This document shows, piece by piece, positions 1-9,749 of a stretch of DNA of 64,000 bases (position 1 is the stretch's first letter; the number at the start of each line of letters is the position of its first letter). The translations under genes and the position numbers were made by a program. The stretch comes from Bacteroidales bacterium. GTDB lineage: Bacteria > Bacteroidota > Bacteroidia > Bacteroidales > JAADJA01. A model generated the notes under the pieces. It saw nothing but the letters and a program-made list of their open reading frames with translations, was not told the DNA's origin and did not search any database. The stretch lies in assembly GCA_021740645.1 (NCBI GenBank), contig JAIOZL010000006.1, positions 118,118 to 182,117 on the forward strand, given 5' to 3'.

Positions 1-386
1 CCGGGCAGCACATCTTCGGGCAATTGGATCAGCCGGAAAATAGGGCCACTAAAAATGATGCCTACCGCTGATAAGACGATTGATGCAAAAAACAATACTA
101 TATATATGGTATCGATGGTGCGCTTAACATTTTCCATTTGCTTTGCGCCAAAGTATTGGGCAATAATGATGGTAGCTCCTGTGGCAAACCCGATAACCAT
201 CGAAATTAATGCAAAAATTATCGGAAAGGATGCACCTACTGCTGCAAGGGCCTCTTTACCAATATAATTACCAATGACGATGCTATCCACAATATTATAC
301 ATTTGCTGAAACACATTGCCGAGCAACATGGGTGCAGCAAATTGCATAATTAACTTACTCTCTTTACCTGTAGTCAGGTCTTTCAT
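1..386 (-). CDS. MATE family efflux transporter, N-terminal part (cut by window edge)
   Basis: Reading the minus strand from the ATG at 386 gives an uninterrupted frame to the window edge. It begins MKDLTTGKESKLIMQFAAPM and contains NVFQQMYNIVDSIVIGNYIG, the typical start of MATE exporters of the DinF/NorM type. These are Na+- or H+-coupled 12-TM inner-membrane exporters of drugs and metabolites. About 128 of some 450 residues are present, covering the first three to four membrane segments, and the rest lies left of position 1. The substrate cannot be told. The gene is divergent from the small membrane protein gene at 594, with about 200 bp between them. Confidence 0.85.
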   Translation of the reverse strand, partial: MKDLTTGKESKLIMQFAAPMLLGNVFQQMYNIVDSIVIGNYIGKEALAAVGASFPIIFALISMVIGFATGATIIIAQYFGAKQMENVKRTIDTIYIVLFFASIVLSAVGIIFSGPIFRLIQLPEDVLP

Positions 387-559
387 TAATAACGATTAAT
401 CTTATGAATAAATCAGACAGGATAAAACAATGGCTGGTAAAAGTATTAAATATGTGAATCTGATTATATATTAATTTGTAAACACCCTATCTTTATGCTT
501 TGTGAAAAACATTTTAGTTAATTGTTTTGTTTAATTTACAATTGTAGAGTGAATTTTTA

Positions 560-567
560 TATTTTTG
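560..567 (+). promoter_or_regulatory. Bacteroidota -7 box (TAttTTTG)
   Basis: A match to the TAnnTTTG -7 element. A TSS a few bases downstream would fall near 573-576, which makes the ATG at 594 a better start than the one at 582. A convincing -33 TTTG at normal spacing is not visible. Confidence 0.45.
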
Positions 568-593
568 CCTTTAGAAATCAAATGACTTACATC

Positions 594-1124
594 ATGACAA
601 AATTAAACTTAAACCCAAGAATTATTGCAATTGCAGGAGTTATCATTTTTGGTGCCCTCATGAGGCTTATTCCTCATTGGCCGAATTTCACTCCAATTGC
701 TGCGATGGCATTGTTCGGAGGTGCTTACCTAAAGAAAAAACATCTTGCCTTCATTATTCCTTTTGCTGCTCTTTTGTTAAGTGATGTTTTTCTGGGATTT
801 CATAGATGGATGATTGCAGTTTACATCAGTTTCGGGCTTGTAGTGATGATTGGAATGTATTTGAGAAACCGTGTTAAAGTGGGTTCCGTATTGCTTGCCA
901 CATTAGCATCTTCTCTCTTGTTTTTCGTAATTACAAATTTTGCCATGTGGATTGGAAGCCCCTTTTACCCGCAGAATTTTGCTGGCCTGATAGAGTGTTA
1001 TACCCTTGCTGTGCCTTTCCTGAATAATGGAATTTTGGGAGATTTATTATTCTCAACTGTATTCTTTGGAGGATTTTACCTGGCTCAACTTAGATTCCCT
1101 GTATTAGCAAAAGTTAAAGCATAG
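594..1124 (+). CDS. DUF6580-like small integral membrane protein
   Basis: A 176-aa hydrophobic protein with about five membrane segments. The motifs RLIPHWPNFTPIAAMALFGG near the N-terminus and NNGILGDLLFSTVFFGGFY near the C-terminus resemble the DUF6580 family of putative transport proteins, which look like ECF-type S components; this is family recognition from memory. In-frame ATGs exist at 522, 582 and 594. I chose 594 because a TAnnTTTG box at 560-567 would place the transcript start just upstream. It is a single-gene unit, with a MATE gene divergent on the left and a GroES-like gene convergent on the right. The substrate is unknown. Confidence 0.65.
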   Translation: MTKLNLNPRIIAIAGVIIFGALMRLIPHWPNFTPIAAMALFGGAYLKKKHLAFIIPFAALLLSDVFLGFHRWMIAVYISFGLVVMIGMYLRNRVKVGSVLLATLASSLLFFVITNFAMWIGSPFYPQNFAGLIECYTLAVPFLNNGILGDLLFSTVFFGGFYLAQLRFPVLAKVKA

Positions 1125-1246
1125 ATCAGCCTTTTCTATTGCCTTTTTAGTTTCAATTTAATTTATAAAGCAAAACGTATTGCTTGCATTTTGCTATCCT
1201 AAAAAGATTTACATGTTCTTGAAATCAAAATTGTAATTGAGTTGGT

Positions 1247-1630
1247 TTACTCAAATAAAGATTCATCTCGTTCTAGTAAGAGGATGGAATGTTGCGGGAC
1301 GATAAAATATTTTTCATTATTGTATATAATCTCAACGGCGCTTTTTTGCATAAATATGGCCAAATCCCCTTCCTGGGCTTGTAATGGGATGTATTTAATT
1401 TTTTCTTCAGATTGTTTCCAGGGTTCATCCATATCATCGGCAGGAATAGGGATAGGATAACCCGGCCCTACTTTAATTACATAACCCGTCTGTACTTCCT
1501 CTTTTTCTTTATATCCTGGAGGTAAAAGTAATCCACCTTTTGTTTTAGAATCAGGCTTAGCTGGTTTAATCAACATCCTGTCTCCTACCACAATCAGGTT
1601 TTTAAGTTTATTATTTTTTGAAATTTCCAT
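1247..1630 (-). CDS. GroES-like co-chaperonin family protein
   Basis: A 127-aa protein with the GroES fold signature: VVGDRMLIKP at residues ~13-22, then GLLLPPGYKEKEEVQTG, which corresponds to the mobile-loop region, then GYVIKVGPG. It is longer than GroES (about 95 aa) because of an insertion around PIPIPADDMDEPWKQ. This form is common in Bacteroidota as a second GroES-like paralog beside the groESL operon. No groEL is adjacent. The start was set at 1630 (MEISKNNK); an in-frame ATG at 1663 would add 11 residues that do not look conserved. Its partner chaperonin or another role is not known from the sequence. Confidence 0.8.
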   Translation of the reverse strand: MEISKNNKLKNLIVVGDRMLIKPAKPDSKTKGGLLLPPGYKEKEEVQTGYVIKVGPGYPIPIPADDMDEPWKQSEEKIKYIPLQAQEGDLAIFMQKSAVEIIYNNEKYFIVPQHSILLLERDESLFE

Positions 1631-1683
1631 AAGAAGGTTTGGTAAAGGGTGCAATTTTAACACTGCACCCTGTTATTTAATTG

Positions 1684-2685
1684 CTATGAGCCAAGTGTCG
1701 CTACCATTACTGCTTTAATAGTATGTAGCCTGTTTTCAGCTTCATCAAATACAATGGAAGCTTCTGATTCAAAAACTTCCTCAGTAACTTCCATGGCATC
1801 AATGCCATATTTTTGGTAAATCTCTTCACCCACCTTTGTATCCCTGTTATGGAATGCCGGTAAGCAATGTAAAAATTTAACCTTTGGGTTTCCGGTCTTT
1901 TTAAGCATATCCATATTCACCTGGTAGGGTAACATTTCTTTAATTCTATTTTCCCATAAAGAAGCATCCTCGCCCATCGAAAGCCATACATCAGTATAAA
2001 GAAAGTCAACACCTTTCACTCCTTTATCCACATTGTCAGTGATTGTTATCTTCGCTCCGGTTTCTTTTGCAATAGCGAGGCATTGGTCAACCAGTTCTTT
2101 TTCGGGCTGGCTATTTTTTGGAGCCACTGCCCTGAAGTCCATCCCCATTTTTGCAGCACCAACCATCAATGAATTCCCCATATTATTACGGGCATCACCA
2201 AGATATGCAAAAGAGATTTGGTGCAAGGGTTTATCAGAATGTTCCATCATGGTTAAAAAGTCAGCTAAAATTTGAGTAGGATGAAATTCATTGGTCAATC
2301 CATTCCATACAGGTACTCCTGCATATTCAGCTAATTCCTCCACGACAGCTTGTCCGAACCCCCGGTACTCAATTCCATCATACATTCTGCCCAATACCCT
2401 GGCAGTATCTTTCATTGTTTCCTTGCCCCCGATTTGTGTTCCTGAAGGCCCCAGATAAGAAACTAAAGCTCCCTGGTCAAATGCAGCTACCTCAAATGCA
2501 CAGCGTGTACGGGTAGAGGCTTTTTCAAATATCAATGCTATATTTTTACCTTTTAACTTTTGCTGTTCGGTACCTGCATATTTTGCTTTTTTCAGATCCA
2601 TTGAAAGATCAAGTAAAAATTTGATTTCTTTTGGTGAAAAATCAAGAAGTTTTACAAAATTTCTGTTTCTAAGATTAAATGCCAT
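1684..2685 (-). CDS. arcB: ornithine carbamoyltransferase
   Basis: A 333-aa protein that interconverts ornithine + carbamoyl phosphate and citrulline + phosphate in the cytoplasm. The carbamoyl-phosphate site is seen as STRTR (residues 57-61) and HPTQ (~135). The ornithine side shows HCLPA and the SMG loop (VWLSMGEDA), which argues for ornithine rather than acetylornithine or aspartate as substrate. Length and sequence fit the catabolic ArcB/ArgF class. The next gene upstream on the same strand is carbamate kinase, so the pair probably works in the catabolic direction (citrulline to ornithine, CO2, NH3 and ATP). No arginine deiminase gene is in the window. An anabolic ArgF role cannot be excluded. 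Confidence 0.9.
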   Translation of the reverse strand: MAFNLRNRNFVKLLDFSPKEIKFLLDLSMDLKKAKYAGTEQQKLKGKNIALIFEKASTRTRCAFEVAAFDQGALVSYLGPSGTQIGGKETMKDTARVLGRMYDGIEYRGFGQAVVEELAEYAGVPVWNGLTNEFHPTQILADFLTMMEHSDKPLHQISFAYLGDARNNMGNSLMVGAAKMGMDFRAVAPKNSQPEKELVDQCLAIAKETGAKITITDNVDKGVKGVDFLYTDVWLSMGEDASLWENRIKEMLPYQVNMDMLKKTGNPKVKFLHCLPAFHNRDTKVGEEIYQKYGIDAMEVTEEVFESEASIVFDEAENRLHTIKAVMVATLGS

Positions 2686-2832
2686 GTTCGTTATTGATTT
2701 ATAATTTAAATAAAAAGTTTTATTTACTGATATTTACAACATCATATCCCCTTTGATCCTGTTTTCCGAAGCAGTTCATCGGGGAAATTTACTGCTCGCT
2801 TCCCATCCGCCAAAGCAGAAGGAAAAAGAAGA

Positions 2833-3777
2833 TTAAACCATTACAATCCTCGTCCCACCGTCGTCTATCCCCAGCAAGGTTGTTTTTGTAATGATTGCAT
2901 CTTTCCCTGTATTTTCTACAAAATCAACGGCCGCTCTTATTTTTGGGGCCATACTTCCCTCGGCAAACTGGCCGTCTGACAAATACTTTCTTGCGTCGGC
3001 AATTGTCATTCGGTCGATTGTTTTTTCCTGCGGAGTATTATAATTCAGGCAGACTTTAGGAACATCTGTAAGGATAAAAAGTTTGTCCGCACCAATTTGT
3101 TTTGCCAATAGTGCAGAAGCCAGGTCTTTATCAATTACGGCATCTATCCCCTGAAGTTTATTGGGAGCCACATAAAATGCCGGAATCCCCCCACCTCCAA
3201 CTGCAATCACGATCTGTCCACTCCGTGCTAATTGTTCAATTGATTTTTTATTACTGATCACTAATGGCCTTGGCGAAGCGACAACTTTTCGCCAACCCCC
3301 TCTTTTTTTATCTTCCTTAAACTTTGCTCCAGTATCTTTCATTATTTTCTCAGCATCTTCCTGGGAATAATAGGGGCCAATAGGTTTCGTTGGGTTTTGA
3401 AAAGCAGGATCATCTTTATTGACTAATACCATGGTAATAATCGACATAATGTCTCTATCCATATCATTAGCGGCCAGCACATTTCTTAACTGCTGTTCGA
3501 TAATATAGCCAATAAACCCCTGAGAATAGGCAACACAGATATCCAGCGGCATAGACGGAAGGCCATGAACCTGAGTTCCTGCCTGATCAGACAGCAATAT
3601 ATTTCCTACCTGGGGGCCATTCCCATGTGAAATTACAATGTTGTAATTACGTTTGAGTAAGTTCAACAATTGCTTACTGGCTTCGTAAGCATTTTTTTCC
3701 TGATCTTCAATGGTACCCTTCTGGCCGGCTTGTAATAAAGCATTTCCACCAAAAGCAACGACTGCGAGCTTTTTCAT
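2833..3777 (-). CDS. arcC: carbamate kinase
   Basis: A 314-aa member of the amino-acid kinase fold. It starts KLAVVAFGGNALL and contains ISHGNGPQVGNILL and GGGGIPAF, and has AEGSMAPKIRAAVDFV near the C-terminus; these are hallmarks of carbamate kinase. It makes ATP from carbamoyl phosphate and ADP, completing fermentation of citrulline with the neighbouring ornithine carbamoyltransferase about 150 bp downstream on the same strand. The full family length is present. A divergent symporter gene starts 93 bp upstream, so the short shared region at 3778-3870 probably carries both promoters, but I see no clear operator there. Confidence 0.93.
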   Translation of the reverse strand: MKKLAVVAFGGNALLQAGQKGTIEDQEKNAYEASKQLLNLLKRNYNIVISHGNGPQVGNILLSDQAGTQVHGLPSMPLDICVAYSQGFIGYIIEQQLRNVLAANDMDRDIMSIITMVLVNKDDPAFQNPTKPIGPYYSQEDAEKIMKDTGAKFKEDKKRGGWRKVVASPRPLVISNKKSIEQLARSGQIVIAVGGGGIPAFYVAPNKLQGIDAVIDKDLASALLAKQIGADKLFILTDVPKVCLNYNTPQEKTIDRMTIADARKYLSDGQFAEGSMAPKIRAAVDFVENTGKDAIITKTTLLGIDDGGTRIVMV

Positions 3778-3870
3778 TTTAGTCTATTTTAATCGTTAGC
3801 AAAACTATAAATTTTATTAATTTCGAAAATCTTTAGTCTCGTTTATTTTGATAAATTGTAAATCGCAACT

Positions 3871-5388
3871 ATGGCAGGAATAAAATATTATGTTGGTCTT
3901 GTGGGAGGGGCTGTTGTTTTTCTTGCTATTTCGTTTTTTACCCACCTTGATCCCGGCTACCCGGAAGTAAGCTTTACCCTTGCAGTGGCCATGCTAATGG
4001 CCATTTGGTGGATAACTGAAGTAGTTCCACTGGCAGTTACTTCTTTAATTCCTGTGGTTTTGTTCCCTGTTTTTGGGATTATGGATGGAAGGGATGTTTC
4101 GGCTACTTATTTTAATCATGTGATCTTTTTGTTTATTGGAGGATTTATTGTAGCCCTTGCTATGCAAAAATGGAACCTTCATAAGCGGATTGCTTTAAAA
4201 ATATTAATGATCACAGGAGTTAGCCCGGGAAGGATATTGCTGGGTTTTATGTTGTCAACCTCTTTTCTGTCGATGTGGATTTCCAATACAGCGACTACAA
4301 TGATGATGGTACCTATCCTGCTATCTATTATCCATAAACTGGAGGAAATTCTGGGTAAAAAAGAAATTAAAAGGTACAGCATTGGATTACTTCTGGGGGT
4401 AGCTTATAGTGCATCAATCGGAGGAATTGCAACACTTGTGGGCACGCCTCCTAATTTATCTTTTGCACGGATTTTTCAAATCATGTTTCCGCTGGCACCT
4501 GAAATATCCTTTGCAAGCTGGTTTGTTTTTGCGTTTCCAATCAGCGTCATTTTTTTTACCGTAGTTTGGGTTTATCTGTACTTAATTTTTAAACCAAAAC
4601 ATTCCAATTGGAAAACAAAACAGCTTGGTAACTTCAGGCAACAATATTCGGATTTGGGGAAGTTCACTTATGAAGAAAAATCGGTGCTTATTGTTTTTGT
4701 TTCCTTAGCCCTGCTATGGTTAACCCGCTCCACAATTCAACTTGGCAGTATTACAATTCCGGGCTGGTCATCCTTATTTCCTAAACCGGGATATTTTAAT
4801 GATGGCACCGTAGCCATATTATCCTCCCTGGCCTTATTTATCATACCAGCAAAAGGTAATAACAAAGAGAAATTAATGGATTGGGATACCGCGAAAAAAA
4901 TACCCTGGAACATTGTTTTACTATTTGGTGGTGGATTTGCTCTCGCAAGTGGATTTAAAGCCTCTGGTTTATCGATATGGTTTGGAACTCAGTTGAACTT
5001 TGTAGGAACTTATCATCCTTTATTAATTATTATGATCATTTGTTTATTAATGACGTTTTTAACTGAATTAACTTCCAACACTGCAACTACAGAAATGCTG
5101 CTGCCAATTCTTGCAGGATTATCTGTTTCAGTAGAAATAAATCCACTACTTTTTATGCTACCAGCAACCTTATCAGGCTCAATGGCTTTTATGTTGCCTG
5201 TTGCCACGCCTCCCAATGCCATTGTTTTTGGTTCGGGGCGATTGAGAATAGCTGATATGGCTCGTAACGGATTAGTATTAAATTTGCTCGGAGTAATCAT
5301 TATTAGTCTTTTTACCTGGTTTGTGGGTACATGGGTTTTCGGCATAGATATTAACAACTTTCCCGCATGGGCAGTTATTTCAAAATAG
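3871..5388 (+). CDS. DASS family (SLC13) sodium-coupled anion symporter
   Basis: A 505-aa inner-membrane protein with about 11-12 hydrophobic segments. The two inverted halves each carry the Ser-Asn-Thr signature of the divalent anion:Na+ symporters: ISNTATTMMM near residue 137 and TSNTATTEMLLP near 405. This family takes up dicarboxylates, tricarboxylates or sulfate with Na+. The exact substrate cannot be read. It is divergent from arcC and followed, 59 bp later on the same strand, by a second sodium symporter, so the region imports carboxylates and amino-acid-like substrates. Confidence 0.88.
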   Translation: MAGIKYYVGLVGGAVVFLAISFFTHLDPGYPEVSFTLAVAMLMAIWWITEVVPLAVTSLIPVVLFPVFGIMDGRDVSATYFNHVIFLFIGGFIVALAMQKWNLHKRIALKILMITGVSPGRILLGFMLSTSFLSMWISNTATTMMMVPILLSIIHKLEEILGKKEIKRYSIGLLLGVAYSASIGGIATLVGTPPNLSFARIFQIMFPLAPEISFASWFVFAFPISVIFFTVVWVYLYLIFKPKHSNWKTKQLGNFRQQYSDLGKFTYEEKSVLIVFVSLALLWLTRSTIQLGSITIPGWSSLFPKPGYFNDGTVAILSSLALFIIPAKGNNKEKLMDWDTAKKIPWNIVLLFGGGFALASGFKASGLSIWFGTQLNFVGTYHPLLIIMIICLLMTFLTELTSNTATTEMLLPILAGLSVSVEINPLLFMLPATLSGSMAFMLPVATPPNAIVFGSGRLRIADMARNGLVLNLLGVIIISLFTWFVGTWVFGIDINNFPAWAVISK

Positions 5389-5447
5389 AGATAATTGGCT
5401 AAAGCAGAGGAAGCATATAATGACATTTATTAATTGATATACTACTA

Positions 5448-6800
5448 ATGAAACTATCGGTAACTGACCTTTTACTTTTGCTTCTATATGCCCTTGTTTG
5501 TTTGGGTATAGGCTTTTGGAGTTCACGAAAAAAGTCAGACAGTGACTTTTTAATTGCGGGCAGGAGTTTGAATCTTTTTGGCTTTACATCATCTGTGGTT
5601 GCAAGTTATATTGGTGGGGCGGCTATTGTCGCATATTCAGCCTATGTATATGAGTTTGGCATATCTGCAATAGCTGTGTTTTTGGGTACTGCAGCGGGTT
5701 TCCTGATTTTTATCCCCTATGCCTTAAAGCTAAGGGAATTCAGTGGTGAAAAGCAATTTATCACACTTTCGGATTGGTTTTATTTTAAGTATGGTAAAGA
5801 GGCCGGCATTATTTCAGCAATCATTTTACTCGTCGTGTATTTTGGAATGTTACTCAATCAATTTATTGCCGGGAGCAGTATTTTAAGCCATATTAGCGGA
5901 ATGAGCTATGAAATGGCATTAATTGTTTCCAGTTCCATCATTGCAATTTACCTATTAGCCGGAGGCTTTCAAAGTGTTATAAAAACAGATATTTTCCAGT
6001 ATATTGTATTGTTTAGCCTGTTTGTTTTCCTTGGTTTTATTTTGATACGTGACGATCACTCATTTAGCCACGAAATGGTAGATTTGTCGAGAATGGATCC
6101 ATTGATGACGATTGTATTTATTGCTTTTGGAGTACTTATTATTTTCCAATCTGCTGAATATTGGCAAAGGGTTTATGCAGCAAAAAATAGCAGAGTTGTT
6201 AAAAAAGGACTTATTCTTTCTGCCATACTAGTTGTATTAACCGGATTAGTCGTAAGTGTTGTAGGCCTTTCAGCACACCTCCACGTACCGGGTATTGAAT
6301 CCAGGAATGCATTTGCTGAAGGATTAACCATTCTTGTTCCCGATCATTTGATTGGGGCAGGGCTTATCTTGTTATTTGCAGCAGTTATGAGTTCCGCAGA
6401 TACAATTATTTTTGTGTTGGCCTCCAGTATATCCAAAGATTATATTTCACAATTTAAAAACCAACAACTGACTGACCATAAACTTATGGTTTATACCCGT
6501 TTATTTATACTGTTGTTCTCTGTTATGGGCTTTACATTTGCCTATTTCTTAAGGGACCTTGTGGCTGTTATTATTTTTATTACAGGTATTGGATTTACCG
6601 TTATTCCGGCTGCAATCGCCACCTTCCATTTTAAAATAGAAAAGCAGGCGGCTCAGGCAAGCCTTGTAGCCGGGTTAGTTTATATACTGATATTAATTTT
6701 TACCAACAATTTAATTGCTGAACTTAGCATTGCATCTATTGTGGTTTCTGCAATTACATTGGTTATTGTACAATTGGTTTTGAAATTAAATAAAAGATGA
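5448..6800 (+). CDS. sodium:solute symporter (SSS family)
   Basis: A 450-aa protein with about 12-13 membrane segments and the LeuT-like layout of the SSS family. It begins with a hydrophobic helix followed by SDSDFLIAGRSLNL, and contains SYIGGAAIVAYSAYVYEFG and an AAVMSSADT segment at the typical Na+ site region. The substrate (sugar, amino acid, organic acid or urea) is not predictable. Its TGA stop overlaps the ATG of the next gene (ATGA at 6797-6800), so the two are translationally coupled. This also shows that TGA works as a stop codon in this genome. Confidence 0.85.
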   Translation: MKLSVTDLLLLLLYALVCLGIGFWSSRKKSDSDFLIAGRSLNLFGFTSSVVASYIGGAAIVAYSAYVYEFGISAIAVFLGTAAGFLIFIPYALKLREFSGEKQFITLSDWFYFKYGKEAGIISAIILLVVYFGMLLNQFIAGSSILSHISGMSYEMALIVSSSIIAIYLLAGGFQSVIKTDIFQYIVLFSLFVFLGFILIRDDHSFSHEMVDLSRMDPLMTIVFIAFGVLIIFQSAEYWQRVYAAKNSRVVKKGLILSAILVVLTGLVVSVVGLSAHLHVPGIESRNAFAEGLTILVPDHLIGAGLILLFAAVMSSADTIIFVLASSISKDYISQFKNQQLTDHKLMVYTRLFILLFSVMGFTFAYFLRDLVAVIIFITGIGFTVIPAAIATFHFKIEKQAAQASLVAGLVYILILIFTNNLIAELSIASIVVSAITLVIVQLVLKLNKR

Positions 6801-8143
6801 AAAAGGCGTTGACTCTCATATTTGTTTTGTCTCTTTTGCTTTTATCGTTGCCCGGATTTAATCAGGGGGATAACAGCAGGCAGGAAAAAGAAGAAAAAAT
6901 TAAAGAAGGGATAAACTTCGGGCTTTTGCCAGTTATTGGATACAATAGCGATATTGGCTTTCAATATGGGCTTGTATTTAATATTTTCAACTACGGGAAA
7001 GGCCAGTATTATCCTGATTACAAATATTCAATTTATACTGAATTATCACGCACCACAAAAGGAGGTGGAATTAATCAGGTGTTTTTTGATTCAAAATATT
7101 TGTTGCCAAAAAACATCCGCATAACTGCTGACTTAAGTTATCTCACTGAACTCACCCTTAATTTTTATGGATTTAACGGATATGAGTCTATTTATATTCC
7201 GAATTTTGAAGACGACCAATCCGACGAATATATTTCAAGGGTATATTATCATCATCAACGAAAGTTCATCCGGTTTACCTGCGATTTGCAGGGAAATATT
7301 TCAGGGAAAAGTTTAAAGTGGTTTGGCGGAATTGGATATTTTGATTTTGATATAAATTCCGTAGATGTGGATAAACTAAATAGTGGGAAGGCTGAGGAAG
7401 ATAAACTCCCTGAAGAACAACTGCTTTATGATAAGTACGTAGATATTGGAATAATTGGAGAAAATGAGAAAGATGGGGGCATCGTTCCCAGCTTAAAAGC
7501 TGGTATAGTATATGACACAAGGGATAATGAACCCAACCCAATGACCGGTACCTGGAGTGAAGCCATCTTATTTTATTCCGTACCCGCCTTTACTAACAGC
7601 ACCTATTCTTATTTGAAAATTGCTATAACCCACAGGCAATATTTTACCTTGAAGAAGAATGTCCTGAGTCTTGCCTATCGGGTTGGCTACCAGGGTACAC
7701 TTGCCGGAAAGGTCCCATTTTATATGCAACCATATATGATAACCTCCTTTGCCAAGGTAACAACTACTGATGGATTAGGTGGTTCTAAAACCTTAAGAGG
7801 TATTTTAAGAAATAGAGTGGTTGGTGATGGAATTGCTTATGGAAACCTGGAAATGAGATGGAAATTTTTCAAAACAGTTCTTTGGAATCAAAATATTTAC
7901 CTGGCGTTTAATACATTTGCAGATGCTGGACGGGTGTTACAATCGATTCATGTTCCGGAGGAAGAATGGGCAAGCATATACCCTTCTGAAGATATTCAGG
8001 CAGAAAAATTGCATATTGCAGTTGGTGCAGGATTCAGAGTGGCATTAAATCAGAATTTTATTGTGGCCTTCGATTATGGAAAAGCTTTGGACACACGTGA
8101 TGGTATAGATGGTTTTTATGCTGGAATTGGATACTTATTTTAA
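6797..8143 (+). CDS. BamA/TamA-like outer-membrane beta-barrel (surface antigen D15 type)
   Basis: 448 aa with an N-terminal signal peptide (KKALTLIFVLSLLLLSLPG). The C-terminal part contains GIVYDTRDNEPNPMTGTW and GLGGSKTLRGILRNRVVGDG, which resemble the barrel of Omp85/D15 proteins, and the protein ends in an aromatic (GYLF) as outer-membrane barrels do. POTRA domains are not obvious, so it is a short 'barrel-only' Omp85-like protein. It probably sits in the outer membrane; the exported or inserted substrate is unknown. It is coupled by overlap to the SSS symporter upstream and is 11 bp from the YdcF gene downstream. Confidence 0.7.
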   Translation: MKKALTLIFVLSLLLLSLPGFNQGDNSRQEKEEKIKEGINFGLLPVIGYNSDIGFQYGLVFNIFNYGKGQYYPDYKYSIYTELSRTTKGGGINQVFFDSKYLLPKNIRITADLSYLTELTLNFYGFNGYESIYIPNFEDDQSDEYISRVYYHHQRKFIRFTCDLQGNISGKSLKWFGGIGYFDFDINSVDVDKLNSGKAEEDKLPEEQLLYDKYVDIGIIGENEKDGGIVPSLKAGIVYDTRDNEPNPMTGTWSEAILFYSVPAFTNSTYSYLKIAITHRQYFTLKKNVLSLAYRVGYQGTLAGKVPFYMQPYMITSFAKVTTTDGLGGSKTLRGILRNRVVGDGIAYGNLEMRWKFFKTVLWNQNIYLAFNTFADAGRVLQSIHVPEEEWASIYPSEDIQAEKLHIAVGAGFRVALNQNFIVAFDYGKALDTRDGIDGFYAGIGYLF

Positions 8144-8154
8144 CTTTGCTATCC

Positions 8155-8838
8155 ATGAGATACAATTGGTCAAATATCAAAGGTGCCTTACTTGTTGCAA
8201 TTATCTTTCTTTCGGTGTTGGCCGTTGATATTGGAGGAGTTTTTTGGTATTACAGGCATGTGTTGAGATTTCTGGGAGATCAGCCTGAAATCTCAAAAGC
8301 AGATGCTGCTGTTGTTTTTTTTGGTGATTACCTTGAAAATGGAGAATTAGGGCCTGATAGCAAGAAACGGGCACAGGCTACCTTTGATTTATACAAAAAC
8401 AATTCTGTGAATTTTATTATATGTGTGGGAGGATATGACTACAGAAACTGGAAAGGCAGGCCTCATGCAATGAAAAATTACCTTTGTAATTTAGGTGTAC
8501 CCTCAAGCAAAATATATTACGATTCAGTTTCCTTTAATACAATTACTAACTGGTACGAAGCTTGCAAAATTATAGACCGGAATAATTTTCATTCTATTGT
8601 TGCTGTATCTCACCCTTTGCACATTTATCGGATATCAAGGATCACTCAGGATTATAATATTTCCTATCAATCGTATCATTGCAGCTTTAAACATGCAAAA
8701 GATTATTGGGTATTTTACAAAGATGTTCATCACGAATGGCTAAGTACTTTCCTTGATTATACAGTAAAGGATAGGGTTAGAAACCAGATGGTTTATATAT
8801 TCAGGACGATTATGAATACATTTAAGAACATTTTTTAA
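8155..8838 (+). CDS. YdcF/SanA family (DUF218) membrane-anchored protein
   Basis: 227 aa with one N-terminal membrane segment (residues ~12-35) followed by a DUF218-type domain: ADAAVVFFGDYLENGEL, FIICVGGY, then VAVSHPLHIYRI. These proteins act at the cell envelope (ElyC/SanA are linked to peptidoglycan and barrier function), but the reaction is not settled. I used ATG 8155; a TTG at 8146 would add three residues. The stop overlaps the ATG of the following transporter gene by one base (TAATG at 8836-8840), which indicates one operon. Confidence 0.75.
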   Translation: MRYNWSNIKGALLVAIIFLSVLAVDIGGVFWYYRHVLRFLGDQPEISKADAAVVFFGDYLENGELGPDSKKRAQATFDLYKNNSVNFIICVGGYDYRNWKGRPHAMKNYLCNLGVPSSKIYYDSVSFNTITNWYEACKIIDRNNFHSIVAVSHPLHIYRISRITQDYNISYQSYHCSFKHAKDYWVFYKDVHHEWLSTFLDYTVKDRVRNQMVYIFRTIMNTFKNIF

Positions 8839-9749
8839 TGGTGAATCAAAAACGAGCCTACGTCCTTGCCATTGCCGCCATATTTTGTTGGTCGACAATA
8901 GCTACAGCCTTCAAACTTACCCTACAATACATTGATTTTATACAGGCACTGCTTGTAGGGTGTTTGGTTTCGACCGGGCTGTTTTTCGTGATTATAAATT
9001 TTCAGAAAAAAACAGGAGATTTAAAAAAAGTCAATAAAAATGATTTGTTAAAAGCAAGCATTCGAGGGTTCTTAAATCCTTTTCTTTATTACCTTGTATT
9101 ATTAAAAGCATATACCTTATTGAAAGCACAGGAAGCCGGAACATTGAACTATATATGGCCTATTACTCTGGTACTGCTGTCAATCCCACTTTTAAAACAA
9201 AAAATCGGATGGCTTTCCATAATGGCCATATTTATCAGTTTTTTTGGAATCATACTTATTTCTACTGAAGGCCATCTTGCAGGCCTGCAATTCCGTGAAC
9301 CTTTAGGCGTTACCCTGGCCGTCGGAAGCAGTATTTTCTGGGCGCTATACTGGATATTAAATATGAAAGATAAAAAAGATGAAACGTTAAAACTTTTTTT
9401 AAACTTTGCTTTTGGAAGTATTTACATTTTGATCGCGTTTTTGATCATTTCAATTGGCAAGCCTTTCAATTTCAGGGGTATAATTGGAGCCATTTATATT
9501 GGGATATTTGAAATGGGGATTACTTATTTCTTATGGTTAAAAGCTTTAAAGTATTCAGAAAATACAGCCCGGATTTCAAATCTTGTATACCTATCCCCTT
9601 TTCTATCCTTAATTATTATCAGTTTAGTTTTGGGCGAGAAAATACTCCTTACCACCTTGTTTGGTTTAGTATTTATAGTTGGCGGTATTTTATTGCAATA
9701 TTTTGCAGGCAGGACTAAATATCCTTTGAATCTGCCAAAAACCCATTAA
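8838..9749 (+). CDS. EamA/DMT family transporter
   Basis: 303 aa with ten predicted membrane helices in two five-helix repeats (each about 150 aa), the usual EamA drug/metabolite transporter layout. It starts RAYVLAIAAIFCWSTIATAF and the second repeat begins near GVTLAVGSSIFWALYWIL. It likely exports or exchanges small metabolites through the inner membrane; the substrate is unknown. It is the last gene of the run from 5448 onward. Its 3' end overlaps that of the convergent hybrid kinase gene by 35 bp (9715-9749), so the two coding regions share DNA on opposite strands. Confidence 0.85.
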   Translation: MVNQKRAYVLAIAAIFCWSTIATAFKLTLQYIDFIQALLVGCLVSTGLFFVIINFQKKTGDLKKVNKNDLLKASIRGFLNPFLYYLVLLKAYTLLKAQEAGTLNYIWPITLVLLSIPLLKQKIGWLSIMAIFISFFGIILISTEGHLAGLQFREPLGVTLAVGSSIFWALYWILNMKDKKDETLKLFLNFAFGSIYILIAFLIISIGKPFNFRGIIGAIYIGIFEMGITYFLWLKALKYSENTARISNLVYLSPFLSLIIISLVLGEKILLTTLFGLVFIVGGILLQYFAGRTKYPLNLPKTH

